Origin: Rhodobiaceae bacterium
GTDB lineage: Bacteria; Pseudomonadota; Alphaproteobacteria; Parvibaculales; Parvibaculaceae
DNA length: 7,686 bases
Assembly: GCA_002746275.1 (NCBI GenBank)
Contig: NVWR01000004.1
Coordinates: 359,313-366,998, forward strand
Direction of reading: 5' to 3'
In this document: piece after piece, positions 5,571-7,686 of the stretch
Layout: each line of letters begins with the position of its first letter
Position numbering within the stretch: position 1 is the stretch's first letter
Position numbers and translations under genes: made by a program
Notes under the pieces: generated by a model
Database searches by the model: none
What the model was told of the DNA's origin: nothing
What the model saw: the letters and a program-made list of their open reading frames with translations, nothing else

Positions 5571-6134
5571 TCAGCTGTGCTCCACAGTCAGTTCCGGCCA
5601 GCCGCCAAGCCAGCGGGCGCATTTTTCCTCGTACCGGTCTTTGCGGAAATTGTCTGTCAGGTTGGGCTTGATATGCATCGCCGCCATGTCGCCTAAGCCC
5701 GGGACGTAGAAGTTCACCGCCCCTCCCTGGTCCGGCTGAAGTCCCACCATGTTGGCAAAGGCCAGAAAGCGATCAATGCCTTCGCAGGACGTGCGTAACG
5801 GCGGATAGGAGATGTCGTGCTTGTCCTCGTACCAAAGATGGACACGGGCCTGATTTCGGATCTCCACGTCAGCCTCAAGGTCTCGAAAGAGGGTTTTGGT
5901 TCGCTGGATCACCGCGTCTTCTGCCTCCCAGGACGTGTCCGGGTCGAAATAGAAGATGTCGTAATCCTTGATGCCATGGGTGACCGGACGGCCTGTCAGG
6001 ACATTCCACACAGTCTGGAAGAGGCTGCCGGACACCAGCCAGGTATCCTCAAGCTGTAGCTCCGGGAGACGCTCAAGAATGGCGAGATTGACGGGGTTGT
6101 GCTGTACCAGCTCCAGAAATTCCGGCTCGGTCAT
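5571..6134 (-). CDS. Nucleotidyltransferase family protein (DUF925 / NTP_transf_6 type)
   Basis: The protein belongs to the uncharacterised DUF925/NTP_transf_6 group of the nucleotidyltransferase fold; its substrate is not known. The 187-residue product shows the fold's motif: Gly36-Ser37 in LVSGSLFQTVWN, then Asp57 and Asp59 in HGIKDYDIFYFD, the expected metal-binding DxD. Other recognisable blocks are SWEAEDAVIQR (68-78) and VEIRNQARVHLWY (90-102). There is no signal peptide or membrane helix, so it is probably cytoplasmic. The start at 6134 is chosen because GGAGGAG (6138-6144) precedes it; a longer frame reaching 6236 would run through a terminator hairpin and over the end of gcvPB. It lies downstream of gcvPB on the same strand, 65 bases away, and converges on atpF. 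There is no room for a promoter between the hairpin and its start. Confidence 0.85.
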   Translation of the reverse strand: MTEPEFLELVQHNPVNLAILERLPELQLEDTWLVSGSLFQTVWNVLTGRPVTHGIKDYDIFYFDPDTSWEAEDAVIQRTKTLFRDLEADVEIRNQARVHLWYEDKHDISYPPLRTSCEGIDRFLAFANMVGLQPDQGGAVNFYVPGLGDMAAMHIKPNLTDNFRKDRYEEKCARWLGGWPELTVEHS

Positions 6135-6150
6135 CGCTCCTCCAAAACAG

Positions 6151-6182
6151 GAAAACGGGCACGCCAGCGCGCGCCCGTTTTC
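6151..6182 (-). terminator. Terminator-like hairpin between gcvPB and the nucleotidyltransferase gene
   Basis: GAAAACGGGC (6151-6160) pairs perfectly with GCCCGTTTTC (6173-6182); inside, CGC (6162-6164) can pair with GCG (6169-6171) across a CAGC loop. Read on the minus strand the stem ends in GTTTTC and is followed by CTGTTTTGG, giving a good if interrupted T-tract. It probably ends the gcv transcript. It begins only 17 bases after the gcvPB stop codon on that strand, and its far edge is 16 bases from the next start codon. Confidence 0.75.
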
Positions 6183-6199
6183 TGAGGATAACCGATTCG

Positions 6200-7686
6200 T
6201 TATTCCGCTGCTTGTGCCGGTGCAGGTGGGCGCCACCTCAATACTGGCTTTCGCGCCGCTGTCGTCTCGTCCAAACGTCTGCGAGGGGCCAAGAATGGCG
6301 CGCCCACAAAGCGGTCCGTCTCGCCCTTTTTGGCACTCTCGGCCAGATCAATCAGGGTTGCGATAAAGAGATCAAGGCTCGCCTTCGATTCACTTTCCGT
6401 CGGCTCAATGAGCATCGCGCCATGCACGACCAGTGGGAAATACATGGTCATGGGGTGGTAGCCCTCATCAATCATCGCCTTAGAAAAGTCCAAAGTCTCC
6501 ACGCCGGTGCCCTGCAAGAAGCTGTCATCGAACAGCGCTTCGTGCATGCACGGGCCTTCATAAGGCGCGGACATCACGTCCTTGAGCGAGGCCAGAACAT
6601 AATTGGCTGACAGCACCGCATCTTCAGACGCCTGCCTCAGACCGTCGGCGCCATGGCTCATCATGTAGGACGCGGCACGGACAAACATGCCCATCTGGCC
6701 GTGAAAGGCGGACATGCGGCCAAAGCTGCTGCCGCCCACTTCTTCCACCTGCGCCACGGTCTCTGCAAACTTCAAGCGGCCGTTCCGCTCGATCACCCAC
6801 GGAAGCGGTGCATAAGGGGCCAGTGCTTCTGACAGCACGACAGGTCCAGCACCCGGCCCTCCACCGCCATGGGGCGTGGAGAAAGTCTTGTGCAGATTGA
6901 TGTGCATGGCATCAACCCCCAGATCTCCCGGACGGACACGGCCCGCAATGGCGTTGAAATTTGCCCCATCACAATAAAAATAACCACCTGCCGCATGCAG
7001 CGCGTCGGCAATCTCGCGAACATCCGGTTCAAACAGGCCGCACGTGTTGGGATTGGTGAGCATGATGGCCGCAACATCAGGTCCGAGCTTGGCTTTAAAC
7101 GCCGCCACATCCACACGACCTTCCGCAGTCGCTGGAATGGTGTCGACGGTGTAGCCAAGCAGGGCCGCCGTTGCCGGGTTTGTCCCGTGAGCGCTTTCTG
7201 GCACCAGAACACGGGTTCGGGTCTCGCCTTCCCCACGCGCCTGAAGTGCTGAGTGGATCGCCATCATGCCGCACAGTTCTCCGTGGGCACCGGCCTTGGG
7301 AGACATAGCGACCGCTGGCATGCCTGTCAGCTCTTTCAGCCAATGCGCCACCAGCTCAATCAGTTCCAATGCGCCTTGCACTGTTTTTGTAGGCTGCATG
7401 GGGTGAACGTCGGAAAAGCCGGGTAGTCGTGCCATCTTTTCGTTCAGGCGGGGATTGTGCTTCATGGTGCATGATCCCAATGGATAGAGCCCCGCATCAA
7501 TCGCATAGTTCTTTTGTGACAGACGCACGTAATGGCGCATGACGTCGGGCTCGGCGAGCCCTGGCAGGCCGATGGGGCGGCTTCGTCTGTTGCCGCCCAG
7601 GCGGTCTTCAAATGCTTCTGGTTCGTCAAAATCGACACCGCACGCGCCGCTGTCGCGTTCAAAGATGAGCAGTTCTTCCTGCTCCA
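6200..7686 (-). CDS. gcvPB: Glycine dehydrogenase (decarboxylating) subunit 2, N-terminal end outside the window
   Basis: This is the PLP-carrying half of the split P-protein of the glycine cleavage system, which decarboxylates glycine and passes the aminomethyl group to the lipoyl H-protein, working with GcvPA. The frame is open to the right edge, giving 494 visible residues; about 25 are probably missing, judging by the usual length. An ATG at 7540 is internal: conserved sequence continues upstream (ELLIFERDSGACGVDF, then RPIGLPGLAEPDVMRHYV). Family blocks are LYPLGSCTMKHNPRLNE, the PLP-binding lysine in HINLHKTFSTPHGGGGPG (Lys codon at 6887-6889, visible residue 266) with the glycine-rich loop after it, and a Pro/Arg/Ala-rich C-terminus. 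gcvPA and other gcv genes would be expected beyond the right edge, upstream of this gene. A hairpin 17 bases after the stop probably ends the transcript. Confidence 0.96.
   Translation of the reverse strand, partial: EQEELLIFERDSGACGVDFDEPEAFEDRLGGNRRSRPIGLPGLAEPDVMRHYVRLSQKNYAIDAGLYPLGSCTMKHNPRLNEKMARLPGFSDVHPMQPTKTVQGALELIELVAHWLKELTGMPAVAMSPKAGAHGELCGMMAIHSALQARGEGETRTRVLVPESAHGTNPATAALLGYTVDTIPATAEGRVDVAAFKAKLGPDVAAIMLTNPNTCGLFEPDVREIADALHAAGGYFYCDGANFNAIAGRVRPGDLGVDAMHINLHKTFSTPHGGGGPGAGPVVLSEALAPYAPLPWVIERNGRLKFAETVAQVEEVGGSSFGRMSAFHGQMGMFVRAASYMMSHGADGLRQASEDAVLSANYVLASLKDVMSAPYEGPCMHEALFDDSFLQGTGVETLDFSKAMIDEGYHPMTMYFPLVVHGAMLIEPTESESKASLDLFIATLIDLAESAKKGETDRFVGAPFLAPRRRLDETTAARKPVLRWRPPAPAQAAE

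Noticed and set aside
6135..6236. Longer start for the nucleotidyltransferase, adding 34 residues
   Set aside because: It would overlap the gcvPB 3' end and translate through the terminator hairpin; the strong GGAGGAG fits only the ATG at 6134.
7538..7540. ATG at 7540 as the gcvPB start
   Set aside because: Conserved GcvPB sequence continues in frame to the window edge, so this Met is internal.
1..7686. CRISPR array, insertion sequence, phage or defence genes
   Set aside because: No direct repeat series, transposase or terminal inverted repeats were seen, and all intergenic gaps are under 300 bases between recognisable core genes.

Overview
The window looks like ordinary core chromosome of an alphaproteobacterium. 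The evidence is a GC-rich composition (judged by eye), an F0-only ATP synthase operon in the order I-a-c-b'-b with two different b-type subunits, an SMC protein with a short hinge of the alphaproteobacterial kind, and a two-subunit (split) glycine decarboxylase. I cannot place it below class. No mobile element, CRISPR array, rRNA or tRNA is visible.

Layout. Bases 3-2570 (+) hold the C-terminal three quarters of smc, cut off by the left edge. Bases 2571-2837 are a 267-base spacer with a REP-like palindrome, a good sigma-70-type promoter (TTGACA, 17-base gap, TAGTGT), a parS-like inverted repeat and a possible 10-codon leader ORF that overlaps the atpI start as ATGA. Bases 2838-5502 (+) are the F0 operon atpI-atpB-atpE-atpF'-atpF, with a 102-base spacer before atpE and a 171-base spacer rich in hairpins after it. 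A strong, probably bidirectional terminator (5524-5559) separates this from a convergent pair on the minus strand: a DUF925/NTP_transf_6-type nucleotidyltransferase (5571-6134) and, upstream of it, gcvPB (6200-7686, cut off by the right edge). A second terminator-like hairpin lies between these two genes.

How the genes work together. SMC compacts and resolves the chromosome. AtpI, a, c, b' and b form the membrane proton channel and peripheral stalk of the F-type ATP synthase. The F1 genes do not follow and must be elsewhere, as is usual in this class. GcvPB is half of the PLP-dependent P-protein that decarboxylates glycine. The nucleotidyltransferase has no assigned role.

No new multi-gene system is visible. 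The observations most worth checking are small and regulatory: the leader ORF and parS-like palindrome at the atpI start (directly downstream of smc), and the structured RNA spacer that may set c-subunit output relative to b and b'.
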